From Lepidodermella squamata (taxonomy: Eukaryota; Gastrotricha): a stretch of 64,000 bases of DNA. Both the position numbers and the translations under genes were made by a program. Positions within the stretch are counted from its first letter, which is position 1. Each line of letters begins with the position of its first letter. Location: positions 4,340,001 to 4,404,000 of the forward strand of contig JBLDXI010000024.1 of NCBI GenBank assembly GCA_047495785.1, written 5' to 3'. Under the pieces are notes generated by a model. It saw only the letters and a program-made list of their open reading frames with translations. It was not told where the DNA came from and ran no database searches. Positions 1 to 10,600 of the stretch are shown here, piece after piece.

Positions 1-3000
1 AGACAGACGCCAGCGATGTTGTAGTAGCATTTGGAATATTCTTAAGGTTAGCTATTATATTGGTAAAACAATAATTGTAAAAATGGCGCCATAATAGATT
101 CAGTCTCACGAAGTTTTCTCCGTTGAATCAGCATTTTGATGGATTTAATAGACAGTGTTCCCCATTTTAAGGTCGCATTTGCGGGATTAGAGGACATTTT
201 GTTATTCAAGTTCGAGTCGAAGGCACAGTCGCTCGGGAACCACCAACCTCCGGTAAATGCGTATTGGGTGAAGCACCAATAAGCGGGGCCTTGATCAGAA
301 GTGGAAAACTGCTGATAATTGTGTTTACTTGACAGCATATCCCCAGCGTTGCCTGAGTAAGGGCCGACATATAGTCCATAACCATCGCCTTCGCTACTGA
401 CTTGAAAATCTCGGTAATATGCCCGCAGCTCTGTATTGTTCTGTAATACAACTCTGATTGCCAACTGATAGTCGCTATCTTTGGTCAGTTTGTACAAATT
501 CTCGTTACCTGCCATTTCATTTGATGGGAATGGAAATAGGTAAAGGAAAGTTCATACCAATCCAATAGTCTTTATTCAAGCCGAAAGGCGCAACGTTGAA
601 TCCATTTTTGTAATCTTGCCAGGTTCTGGCGAAAGATGTCGTATTGTAAATCTGTTGTTGGATCACCTATTGAACAAAAGCTTCAAACGTCCGCAAACCA
701 GTATAATAAAGCTCACCGTCCATCCAACATCTGCTGTCACGTAACTCAGCGGATCACATATCACCTGTAACGGTCCAACTTTTGGGTGGTAGATCCAATA
801 AACTGTATCTACGCTGTAAACTTTTGTGGCGTATATATCCATGCAATCTTGGGGTTTGGAGACAACTAAGGTACAGTTCGGTTAAACATCCAGAATTAGT
901 AATGTTCGCAAAATTACCAGGCTTTATCATCATAACACTAGAAGCTAGAGATATGTTTCTGCCTTTCCAAGAGTTCCAAAACAGCCCCATTTCCCACGAG
1001 TTGGCGCCGACCATTCCATTCATGTTAGCATCAGAACAGTCTGGATTAACTGGGTCTCCGTTGGTCGGATTTTTGAACCACCAACCCCCGGGTCGCTTTT
1101 GAGCGCAGGTGCGTCCTTTCGGCTGGTCGTAAGTCTGGAATGGTTGCTGGTTTGAGCTTACCAAGGATTCACCAGGGTGATCTGACATGGTTGCATTCAA
1201 AGTAGATATCGCCAATGTGTAGTTCACGTTGTCCAATATAGAAATTGACATATATGCCGCGGTTCGCCTGTCCCCAATCGTATCCTCCAAAACTACGGCA
1301 AGCATGTATTGAACACCCGTGACAGCTTTGTTCGTTAGCTGAAATATGATCGAATTGCCGATATAATGTGAGCCGTTCAGGCTTCCGAATCCAGTTTCGT
1401 AGGCTGCCCACGTTTTATTAAAGTCCAACCCATCGTTCTTGTTGCGCTGAATCACCGTCCAGCCGCCACCGAGGGCTACCATTTCGCAGAAAACAGAAAT
1501 TGCAGCTGCAGATCCAACCGGAGTTATTTGATATACACCGCTTGGGGCGTGAGGATTGCTCGCAAGAATGTCATTGCAATCCACCGGCTTTGGATAAACT
1601 TGCACTGTAATTGTAGCACATAATAAATCCATCTTTAAACTTCCGAAATTCGGAAACTGACTTGGCAACACATCGTGCGGTTTGTTCCTGCGAATCATCA
1701 TCTTGGTCGATCTCATGCCGAGATTAAACCCTTTGAACGTGTTGTAAATTGGCATTTCATTTGGAACTTCTGACCCGAATAAGCTAAGAGGAGGAGAATT
1801 TTACGAAATTCCGATAGAGATTTGTGGCTTACCCATTCAAGTTCGCCAAACTGGAATACCTGAAAAATGAAATCAATGAAATTGTAGAGCTCAACTTTTT
1901 TTATTGGTGAAAAGCCATGAGAAATGAGAACTGTCAAAGTACCAGTACAGTTGTTTAGTGCGAATAGTAATAATTGGAAATAATACGACTGTAAATTCTT
2001 ACCACCAGGCACCTTTAGAATTCTGTGCCGTTGCGATACTATTCCGATCATATGTGCTGAACTCAGCGTTCAGATTACTCAAAGAGTCACCTGAATAGGA
2101 AAATCAAATATAAAACCATGATCACTGATTAGAACAAAACCAACCTGCATTGCCCCCGTAAAAGGTGTTATAATTGATCTGATAGTTGTCAGTCTCGGTG
2201 CCGATGTAGAAATCCTTGTAGTAAGCTACGCCGCGACTATTGTCAGGTGCGGTCACATAGATACCAAGAATGTTCAAGCTGCTGTAGCTTCTTGTAGTCA
2301 TTTGCCAAATTTTGTCATTCCCAATCCAGAAATTCGAAAAGAAACTGCCGAATCCAATTTTATAATCATTCCAATTGCGGTAGAAATCTGTCGTGTTATC
2401 AATGCGCCTCTGGAACACTGTCCATCCCAAACTTTTCATGTCGCAATAAACGTTCATCGCAGGCATCGTTGGCGGATATATCTGGTAAAGTCCATCAGGT
2501 GAAGTCGGATCTCTCATTAGTATATCCTCGCAATCAGTCGGTGGCATTTTCCAGATATCTGTATTTTAACGCAGCATTTTAATTCAGCTTACATAGCTCG
2601 AAAACTAAAACCCGGGATCTAGGTACCCACCGCAATTCGAGCCGTAGCTGCTATTGTAGCCGATTGGGCACATGCAGGTTGACGCGCATAGACCCGTACC
2701 CGATGTGACGCAACCGGCGTGAGCTTGGCATCCCCTCACTTTGATTGTCATAGTGAAAGATGCGCTGGTATAATTTCTAGGTATAATTCGAAGTCCTGAT
2801 GTTCGAATATTGGGACACAACTTCGAAACGCCAGCTGCAGTACCGTTGTAGCCCGGAAATAACTAAGAAAAGATCACATTCACGTTATTCAGAGTATTCA
2901 GGCGATAAGTAACCTTCAATGGTGAAGATGAATTATCTTGATTAGTCAAAACCGGGTAGTAAAAGCTGCCGAGCCTTTGCTGCTTCACGTAGAATGAAAC

Positions 3001-3977
3001 AGCGTATGAAGTGACGTAAGCCGATGATAAAGTGCCTTTTCCAACTTCGATTGTCGATATAGTGACTTCAAAGGGTAGCGTAATTGACCAAAAGATTATA
3101 TCATCAACCGTCCATGGCCCCCAACCAGAAGTTGTAGTAGCTGCAGATGCGGTGCCCACCGAGGCATCTAACTTTCCACCGAGGGTAGAATAGATTGAAG
3201 TCAAGTCATCAGTGTCACATCCTATTTCAAGGCTGTAATTATCCAATCCGAAATTACGACGAATATAACCACTTACTGGGCGAAGCTATTCGAAGGCAAT
3301 TAAATGTATGTAATTTCAGAATAATTCAAACGGTTCGTACTTGTTTCGCAGTATCTTCCACCGAAACCCGCTAGACAGTTGCATTGGGTTGCTGAAATGC
3401 AAGTGCCGCCGTTGAAACACCACGGATAATCGAGACCGTTCGAAGAGCATATGCTTCCACCTTTAAATAAACGCTGAATATAACATTTCCCATCTTAGCA
3501 AGATACCTGTTGTTGAACAAGATGGCCCGGTATACGGAGAGACACAGTAACACAAGCCATTGGTACAAGTGCCACCATTTGAGCACTGTGTATTATCAGT
3601 GCAAACTGTATTTAAACGCGCATATTGAAATCCGTGCGATTATGTGAGCTTCCTCATTTACTTCTCGGAGTAGGCGTGTCGCAGATGGCTCCCATCCAAG
3701 TGGGCGCGCATGAGCACACGCTCGGGCTGCTACATGTCCCGCCATTTTGGCAAGGATTCGAGCAGACGGCTAATAACAAAAGCATTTACTATCAAATATC
3801 GATATATTTACTCGGCTTTGGATTACGAGTTGTGCAGTTAGACCCCGTCCATTGCCCAGTGCAAGAGCATGTGCTGCCTACGCAGGTCCCCCCGTTAGCG
3901 CAGCCACCAGAGCATTGGCTTGTGACACAAGGAATCCCTGCGACCAGTAATATCAAGTATTTGACAAGCAAGCCCAT
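1..3977 (-). CDS. Polycystin-1-like receptor-channel, copy 1 (N-terminal half; 3' part off window)
   Basis: Multi-exon gene read on the minus strand and cut by the left window edge. The start at 3977 opens a signal peptide (MGLLVKYLILLVAGIPCVTS) followed at once by EGF1. Order: four EGF-like modules, an F5/8C domain, FReD1, FReD2, FReD3, then the beginning of the short module that precedes FReD4 in the other copies (reading ANLKNIPNATT, below about 56). Introns are about 45-80 bp with GT-AG ends. Every visible module has a close match, in the same order, in copy 2 at 19.6-24.7 kb, so the missing part is expected to hold FReD4, PAN, CCP, an EGF array and the polycystin core (inference). No frameshift was seen in the visible part. 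Expected location: plasma membrane, with this part extracellular. Confidence 0.75.
95..880 (-). CDS. Copy 1 FReD3 (split over several exons)
   Basis: The first exon (about 722-870) has SKPQDCMDIYATK and a GWT end; a middle exon lies near 540-660. The last exon (about 95-515) has LYKLTKDSDYQLAIRV, a central disulfide region and TGGWWFPSDCAFDSNLNNKM. This FReD lacks the GGG run before WTV seen in FReD1, 2 and 4. The same split is present in copies 2 and 4. Confidence 0.65.
934..1610 (-). CDS. Copy 1 FReD2
   Basis: Single long exon. It opens with KPVDCNDILASNPHAPSGVY, carries GGGWTVIQRNKNDGLDFNKT and YETGFGSLNGSHYIGN, and closes with GGWWFKNP and CSDANMNG followed by the WNSWKGR strand. The length fits a complete FReD of about 220 residues. 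It matches the FReD2 exon of copy 2 (20664-21345) closely. Confidence 0.75.
1980..2555 (-). CDS. Copy 1 FReD1 (fibrinogen C-terminal domain)
   Basis: Begins after an intron ending ATACAG; the text reads MPPTDCEDILMRDPTSPDGLYQIYPP, then GWTVFQRRIDNTTDFYRNW and YKIGFGSFFSNFWIGNDKIW, the standard N-terminal and central FReD signature. The C-terminal part is split by short introns (acceptor near 2140, further exons to about 2000). FReDs bind acetylated sugars or other ligands in invertebrate ficolin-like proteins. The exact 3' exon limits are approximate. Confidence 0.65.
2633..3246 (-). CDS. Copy 1 discoidin / F5-8 type C domain (two exons)
   Basis: The first exon begins near EIGCDTDDLTSIYSTLGGK, continues through a beta-rich stretch ending RLGSFYYPVLTNQDNSSSPL, and ends near 2878. 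The second exon (about 2633-2860) carries the closing CPNIRTSGLRIIP strand and the final Cys (VRGC) typical of F5/8C, then a short Cys-rich linker (CICPIGY-type) ending at a GTGGGT donor near 2632. F5/8C domains bind glycans or phospholipids; the ligand here is unknown. Confidence 0.65.
3371..3977 (-). CDS. Copy 1 signal peptide and EGF modules 1-4 (exon group)
   Basis: EGF1 (about 3810-3977) has CSGGCANGGTCVGSTCSCTG, the classic C-x-NGG-x-C-x-C-x-C spacing. EGF2 lies at about 3640-3765, EGF3 at about 3510-3600 and EGF4 at about 3371-3450. EGF4 has the longer first loop (NGLDYPWCFNGGTC) also seen in copies 2 and 4. Each EGF sits on its own exon. The signal peptide plus EGFs indicate a secreted N-terminus. 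Confidence 0.7.
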
Positions 3978-4199
3978 ATGTAAAATTGAAATTTGGAATG
4001 TGGAGAATCAACTTGAAACCGTCTAACAAGCAACCAAGCTTCAAATTAGGTTTTACCTCAAATAAAAGAGTATAATATGTTTCGATCTTTTGTCTTGTGA
4101 ATTTATAGTTCAAGTCTTTGTTGCTTAGCAGCAATTTCTTGACTTTCTCGACGCGAACTATTTGATACAAGAAAGAAGCCACACACAACGTTCAGGCCG

Positions 4200-4720
4200 C
4201 AAACACACAACGTTTCGCCTTCATTTCAATTTATAGGTTAAGTCACTGTTGCTTAGCAGAACTTGCGAGTAGGGTGCGTGACGTTCTCTCGATTGCAACG
4301 GCATCTTTCTCATTAATTTTACATATATAGCAGCTCCCCAAAAACCGGACAGTTATTTTTTTATCGAAGACCTCGCACCTTTTCAAAAGGTCTTCGTGTG
4401 TTTCTAGTCACATTGTAAATGGAATTTCATTATAATGCTATAGAAATACTCGTAAATAAAAGCTTGATGTATTTATGAACCGTTGCATATTGATTGGTTG
4501 ATTCGATATGAAAAATGTATACGACTGAAGCGTTAGTTGCACAAGTTCAAGGTCGTAAAGCCCCAAGTATCAGAGGAGATGTCGCTTTTTCTTTGTTTGA
4601 AGTGATCTATGTAGGTGCGCAGCAAGAATGCATAATACATTGCAGCTCTGAAAGTTACACGCAATTTTTGGCTCTTCATTTTAAGCATTACAATTTGCGG
4701 CCAAGATGGTATGAAGACAA
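4200..4720. repeat. Upstream region of copy 1, duplicated upstream of copy 2
   Basis: Noncoding sequence upstream of copy 1 that resembles the region upstream of copy 2. The stretch around AGGTGCGCAGCA (4613-4624), preceded by TTTGTTTGAA and followed by AATGCAT, recurs at 25264-25275. A second shared word, CACTGTTGCTTAGCA, lies near 4240 and near 24806. The duplication that made copies 1 and 2 therefore included about 0.6 kb of 5' flank. A plus-strand reading frame at 4515-4826 overlaps it but has no protein features and is not called. Confidence 0.5.
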
Positions 4721-5059
4721 TGTTGCGAAAGTTAAACCAGCTGAATGTATAAATTTGATGTGCAGTTGCTTTAATAATTTACCATTGTTTCCTCTCATTC
4801 TTCATCGAAGCGCCACAACTTTGTAGCCCGTGGCCATTCGATTGGGAGCATTATAGGGAGCTATTCTATAGCACATCAAAACTCTAAGAAAAGCTTTCTT
4901 TAGAGTTTCAACAAATTGTATTGAATTCATTACGAAATTATGGCAATAAGTTCCAGCCTCCAGGGCCGGGCCGGGTTGCCCCTGGGCACTTTCTGGTTGG
5001 CGGCCTTACTCTTCATATTTTTTTCAACTTTTTCATACTTGACACCATTATCAAAGATG

Positions 5060-5209
5060 AGAGCGAAGTACCGCTAGGGATGGTAGAGATCATCCCTACC
5101 AGTTGCATTGGTCCGTACGGTGGGCTCATTCACGGACCAAAGTGAAATAAAAAGGACCCTTTTGTCGATTTTTCTAGTCCCTACCAGCTCCGCGGTCCTA
5201 CTTCGCTCT
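5060..5209. mobile_element. 150-bp MITE-like element with inverted ends
   Basis: The left end reads AGAGCGAAGTACCGCTAGGG and the right end is its near reverse complement (AGAGCGAAGTAGGACCGCGG when inverted). Both ends then continue into an inverted GGTAG(G/A)GA core. The flanks carry a possible 3-bp target duplication, ATG (5057-5059 and 5210-5212). There is no coding capacity. The 3-bp duplication would suit a PIF/Harbinger-type element, but class is not decided. Confidence 0.5.
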
Positions 5210-5287
5210 ATGGATCAAATTCAATTTCCAGATTGTTATCTGGAATAGAGGGTGCTTGAAGCATAAATTATTTTTTAATTGAATTTT

Positions 5288-5339
5288 GCCAGGCCTACTT
5301 TATTTATCCTTTCACCGTTGTTGTCAAATAAAGCCTGGC
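5288..5339. repeat. Imperfect hairpin
   Basis: GCCAGGCCTACTTTATTT is followed after a loop of about 20 nt by AAATAAAGCCTGGC. The arms pair over about 14 bp. No function is evident. Confidence 0.4.
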
Positions 5340-5824
5340 CGGAAAAAGCAAGCCTGGAAGCCTGTTGAAGCTCCTTCTCGGCCATGCTTCAGAGACAAGA
5401 AGAAAATCACGGCACTACGCATGAGTACATAAAAATTCTTCTTATCCTCGCGTCATTCCGTCAGTGAAGTATCATATGAAATAATAATGATATCATCATC
5501 CCCCGTATTGAAGAAAAAGCTTTACTAACGTCTTTACTAACGTCTTTACAAATCCTCATCTTCAGCTCCTGTTGCATTCAGAGCAGTACGTTACCCGCCG
5601 TGGGACCGTTCGACGATGAGTACGTTAGACCGAGCAGTGCTCATGTAGTTTGCCTGCTTCTGTCTTCTCACAGTCATATTTTTACTCTAGCGCGATCAAA
5701 AAACCAGATTATCGATTTTTTCATTTTCCGACATAAAACTGTAATATACTATAATATTATTATTGCGGCCATGAAAACTGCAGTCTGTAGATCAGTGCGT
5801 GAAGTAGGATCCCTCATCTGAGGT

Positions 5825-6861
5825 CAGTGTGGTATACGGTTATAACCACGGTTTTAACTAGCCGGTTATAACCGAGTTTAAACCGGTCATTTCAAAATTC
5901 GTTTTAACCAACTGTCGTTTAAACTCCTTAAATCCCAGCTGATTTTGATTTGAAAATTTGAATTTGAATTTTGAAATTCGATCGCCATGTTGATCGGCTT
6001 ATAAATCCAGCATATTACATGGCTGATTTCAACCCCAGCTGTGGACCCCACCTTGGGGACGAAAATATTAATGAGGAAGAAGTGTCAGTTTGCTCGCGAT
6101 GGTCTTCTCGCAGCTGATCTCGCACCACGTTCCGTTGACTTACTGAGAGCCAAATGCCCCAGTATGTAAGGTGGTCTCGCAGCTGGTGTTGACATAGGAG
6201 CCTTGTTTCTAGCTCAATCACACATCATACATGACTGGTCAATTCTCAAGGTATTAACACAATAACCTCTTAGTCTGTAGGTATTTACTCGAAAATCAAA
6301 AGTCGAAAATTTGCCTAGCCTTCTGGGGCTTAGTGACAGTAAATAACGGGTGTGACCTGCAACCTGCAACTCCTGCTTCACCTCGCAGCAAATAATCCCA
6401 TCTAATCCTATTTAATTCCAATGCGCCATTAAATCACTGAGCTAAAGAATTATCTCGACTTTAGACCTCATCTGGGCGGCCTTGAAGAACAGGCTGTCGC
6501 TAGCAACTGTCAATAAAATTGTTTGTTTAACAAGGATTTATGCGAGGCGAGCAGCTGTTGACGCGTAAAAAGCAAATAAACAGCTCTTTTCAAAATTTAG
6601 GTGGAAGAAACACCTATCATATTAATTTTCGAAGGGGACCTTGAACTGAAAACATTGCCATCGAGGAAATTGAGGTATTGTTGGCCCTAGAATTTCAGTA
6701 AACTAATGAGTGAGTCTCCTAGTGTAAATTATGAATAAAAACAACTCTTTTCGATAACTTTTGATCAGGTTTAGTAAAAACTGGTTGAAACCGCGGTTTT
6801 AACTGAGTTAAAACCAAAAGTTGGTTAATTCCGAATTAACCTAAGTCAATATACCACACTG
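5825..6861. mobile_element. Non-autonomous hAT-type DNA transposon, 1037 bp
   Basis: The ends are perfect 12-bp inverted repeats, CAGTGTGGTATA (5825-5836) and its complement ending at 6861. They are flanked by a perfect 8-bp target-site duplication TCTGAGGT (5817-5824 and 6862-6869). An 8-bp duplication plus CAGTG ends is diagnostic of the hAT superfamily. Subterminal GGTTTTAACTRRGTTA-like repeats lie in both orientations near each end. The interior has no transposase frame, so it would need a transposase in trans. Both duplications are intact, which argues for a recent insertion. Confidence 0.85.
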
Positions 6862-6869
6862 TCTGAGGT

Positions 6870-7294
6870 GGTTGAAACGTGTTCGTATTTTCAGACCGGA
6901 ATTTATTCGACCAACTCATTTGTGATTTTTAGGGGTTTTCTTTCCAGACCTCTCGAGGTGAGAGTGAGGTACCCCCGGTACTTCGGACATATATCTCTAC
7001 CTTCCATGAGTCTATGGGCGGTCAATGCTTTCAAATTCATCTTTCAAACAATCGAAAGCCGGGAAAGTAATTTTGACACTGACACAAAACTGCGCGAACT
7101 GAACGAACTGCGGCGCAACTACGTCAGCAATCGGCAATTTTCAGGGTAACAGCTGCAAAATTATGATTCAAATTAGACGACCGCAAGCTTTAATCAAGTT
7201 CGTCCGATGACAATTCAAATCATAAGGCATTCGTTTTTTGTTTCAAACAAGCCGTTATCGCCAACACAATACAAAAAAACGCAAGTCTCCTCAT
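6870..7294. other. Spacer between the hAT-type element and the 3' end of copy 2
   Basis: No supported gene. A 93-codon plus-strand frame (6868-7149) has no recognisable domain and starts inside the target duplication of the transposon. The stretch next to 7294 is presumably the 3' UTR of copy 2. Confidence 0.4.
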
Positions 7295-7659
7295 TCATAA
7301 TTGGGAGGGGAACGGATGTAATTGGGTGCAGCCGCCCTGCTTCTTCAGGTCGTACATCCCTCGAACAGATCTGACTGGTAGGCTGTCAGCCTGTTTTTTA
7401 CTTGGGAAAAGGATATCCAATTGCGAGGCAATTTTTCCCCCGTCTGGGAACAGCTTGGGGTCTTTGGTCTTCCTTGCAATGATGTAGGCTGCAGGGACCT
7501 GGCGCTGAGCAGGGTTCATCAATTTTCGCAGCCGTAATGCATGCAATTTCATGTCCATCCAGTGCATTAGCCAACGTTCGCGTTTAGCCGTCCGCTCGTA
7601 AGAGTTGTCTTCGATTCGTGACTCAACGAAATGCAAAAGACGATGGATTGAAAGTTCCA
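7295..7659 (-). CDS. Copy 2 last exon: cytosolic tail
   Basis: Acceptor TACCCTAG precedes the exon; the preceding intron is 50 bp. The tail is basic and has the family core SIHRLLHFVESRI, ERTAKRERWLMHWMDMKLHA and NPAQRQVPA, and ends with the family C-terminal motif LPVRSVRGMYDLKKQ...LHP. Compared with copies 3-5 it has lost the central GDK-QRGHFVK motif, which is replaced by a shorter PDGGKIASQ stretch. Function unknown; no EF hand or coiled coil was recognised. Confidence 0.7.
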
Positions 7660-10600
7660 CTAGGGTACAATTTAATAAAATGAGCAACACAAATTGGGCA
7701 GGAACCTACGTTTGGCTAGATTGCGTTCCCCAATTGGTTTGAAAACGGACGCAACAGTTCCCTTTTTCTCAAGAGCTTTTGTTACTATGGATGTCAGCTC
7801 TTCAGCCATGTAGCCCGCCAGTTCGTGATCCCAGTCGGTGTTTTCCTCAGCGTTCTCTGCAACTTGGCTGTACGTGACTGATATAATTGTCATGAAGACC
7901 TGAACAGCCAAAAACATGACGATCGTTGAGTAAGCCATGCAGAACAACATAATGAATCTCGAGTTGAAGCTCAACAACATCAAGGAACCAGTTACTCCGA
8001 TGATATTCTGAACCAGGGTCATAATCGAAGCAGTAAATGACTGAAACTCGTCGCAAGTCGTATTTAGGCTTAGGTAACCCAGTTGGGCGAACAAGACGGT
8101 TATAAGAGTGAATGCGAAGAGAAACGATGACAGATCGGCCTTGCCCTTGGATAGCGTTCCTAAGAAGATACACCAGTACTTGTTGAAGGTAAGATGGCGG
8201 AAAAATAGGAGCATGGTCATGAAGAATGTGATACCATAAAGATTCGCCATCAGAGCTTCCCAGTTGACTAGAAGATCAAAATTTACAAATGAAGTCTTGT
8301 CGGTCTGAAGCCGAGTAACAGCTTTCATCACAACGAGAATTCGAGCAATAAACAATCCAACGATGGCCAAGGCTATCAGTATCTGACACAGCTCTAACAA
8401 GTTCCAGCCATCTTTACGGAATCTTGTGAATCCTTCTTTCTTCATCTTGATTAAGATCTTGACCAGATGCGAGAAAACAAGCAGAATCCAAATTCCTTGA
8501 ATGGCGAAGATGAAGATTGAACTGGCGCCGATGTATTGATAGAGCTGAAGTGGATACATTCTTGCGTGATACGTCATTCCTCCAGCACTCAAGGCTTCGA
8601 AAACCACTTTCACTGCGATGAACAAGTTGACCTGAGCATTAAACAGGACCATGTCGACGAACAAGACTGAAGTGGCATTATCAAGCCATCTCCTTGACTG
8701 AAGCCCAGCGACGAAAGCTTGAGCTTTCGCGAGATTCACGGGCAGGTCGACGTAATATCCACCGCTGGTGTAGGTTGCCTGCCAGCCGGAGTAAGGAATT
8801 CCGCTGTCTTCTCGATGAATCCATGGAGCCTGATCAGTCGTTACGTTCTCTGGCACCCAAGCAGTGGTATCCACGTTGAAAGTCCAATTGAAATTAGAAA
8901 ACTGTCTGGTCTCGGTGTCCGCTCCGATTCCAAGTTGGCCAACGTATTGATTCTGGCACCTAATAGTATTGGCAACAAGAAGATCTCTGACTTTCATGAC
9001 AAACTGAGGAACCGGGGAAGTCTCTAAAAGGCAAGGGGCTGAAATTATACAACCCTTTCACATGAGTTTTCTAATGAAATGAAGCCGACTTACTAGAGCG
9101 GACTCGTTGTTGTCTCAAGCGAATAGGTCCGAGAACCACTACATCGTGATTAAGAACTTGATAGATATTTTTCGAATTGAATTTCAAGCCCTTGCTCAAC
9201 TGGTTGGCAGTGAAAAACTGCGGCAGAAGATTGCTATTCAGCCACGAATAAATTTGACTGTAGTCATTGATCACGCCCATCTGGGGTACATCACGCATCT
9301 CTACCAATGGCTTCAAGTCCCCGATTTGTTGATAGGCCAGTTTATTTCGCGTTCCGGAAATCACAATAGCAAAAGCCACGACGTAAAAGATGTGGTGGAA
9401 AATTCCGCCGAAGATGTTCCGCATCCGCTTGAAGAGCTCCGTCTTCTTGTTGGAGCTATTTTTCGAAAATTCCATCTTGCCAATGTCAAGGCCGTCATCA
9501 GGCAGAGACAGCAAAGTTGAACTGCAGACAGACAACAATGCGACTTTGACTGTTTGGATGAGAATGATGTCCTGGACAACACTCATGACCATTCCACTGA
9601 GCCACTGCAGCGATTTCTCCTTGCCCCACATCAAGCTGTACATGACAATGAAAAAGGAAGAGGCTCCAACACAGCCAGCGACAACTAGAATAAACTGCAT
9701 TTGACAATGGGCTGATATATGGAGATTTACTTACGAATCCATGCAATGATAGCGCAGTAGTATGGAAGCTGGAATGGCTTCTTATCTTTGCTGTCGACAT
9801 CTCTTCGCTTAAATCCCAGAGCCACGTTGAAAATGGTTGTGTATTGGCTATTCTCAGCCGATCGACGTCGAATTCGCTTGAAAATGAAGGCCATTATTGC
9901 AGTTGGAGGGATGACGATGACACATCCGATGAAGCTTGTGTAGACTGTAAACCACGACAGACGGAAGAATCCTCCAATATTGACGCCGACTCGGGGTGAT
10001 TTACTCTCTTTACCATAGAACATTGCGTTCACCAGCATGGCCATGAATAAGGCACTAACAACACAAGCCAGTCGTTCGCATCTGGTCCAGTTACTCGGAA
10101 GAGGACGTCTCGTGATGGACAACCACGGGTGAGAGCTGAACAAGCCAACTCGAGAATGAGCGCTGACCAAGTACTTGAAGCCTTTGATCTCATCTTCCGT
10201 CGCAAGCTCTTTGCACTTCATCTCTCCACTTTTCATGAGTGCCTTGATCAAGAAAACAAACTTCTGTCCCTTTTCGATATCGACCATCACAACTTTATCG
10301 ATCTGCATCTGAAGAGGCTTGCTGCCATGTGGCGCCCTGAATCGACTGTGAAGTCTAATTTCGATTGCCTCGATGTGACCAATCGGCAGAGTTGTAGTCA
10401 TCATGAAATTAGCTGGCCTTCTCCCGTCGAAACTCGATTCTCTCTCGCAATCGTCAAGGACTCGCCAGTTCGTATCACTGATATCACCATAAGCTCGTAG
10501 TAGAACCACAGGCTTCAGATGATAGTTTTTGACGCCGAAGTGATCGACGGAAACGAGGTATTTGCGCGTCTCGTACGGCTTGTTGCTCATGAGAGGCATG

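Noticed and set aside
4515-4826. 103-codon plus-strand frame upstream of copy 1
   Set aside because: No start context, no domain, and it overlaps a duplicated noncoding flank that is not open in the other copy.
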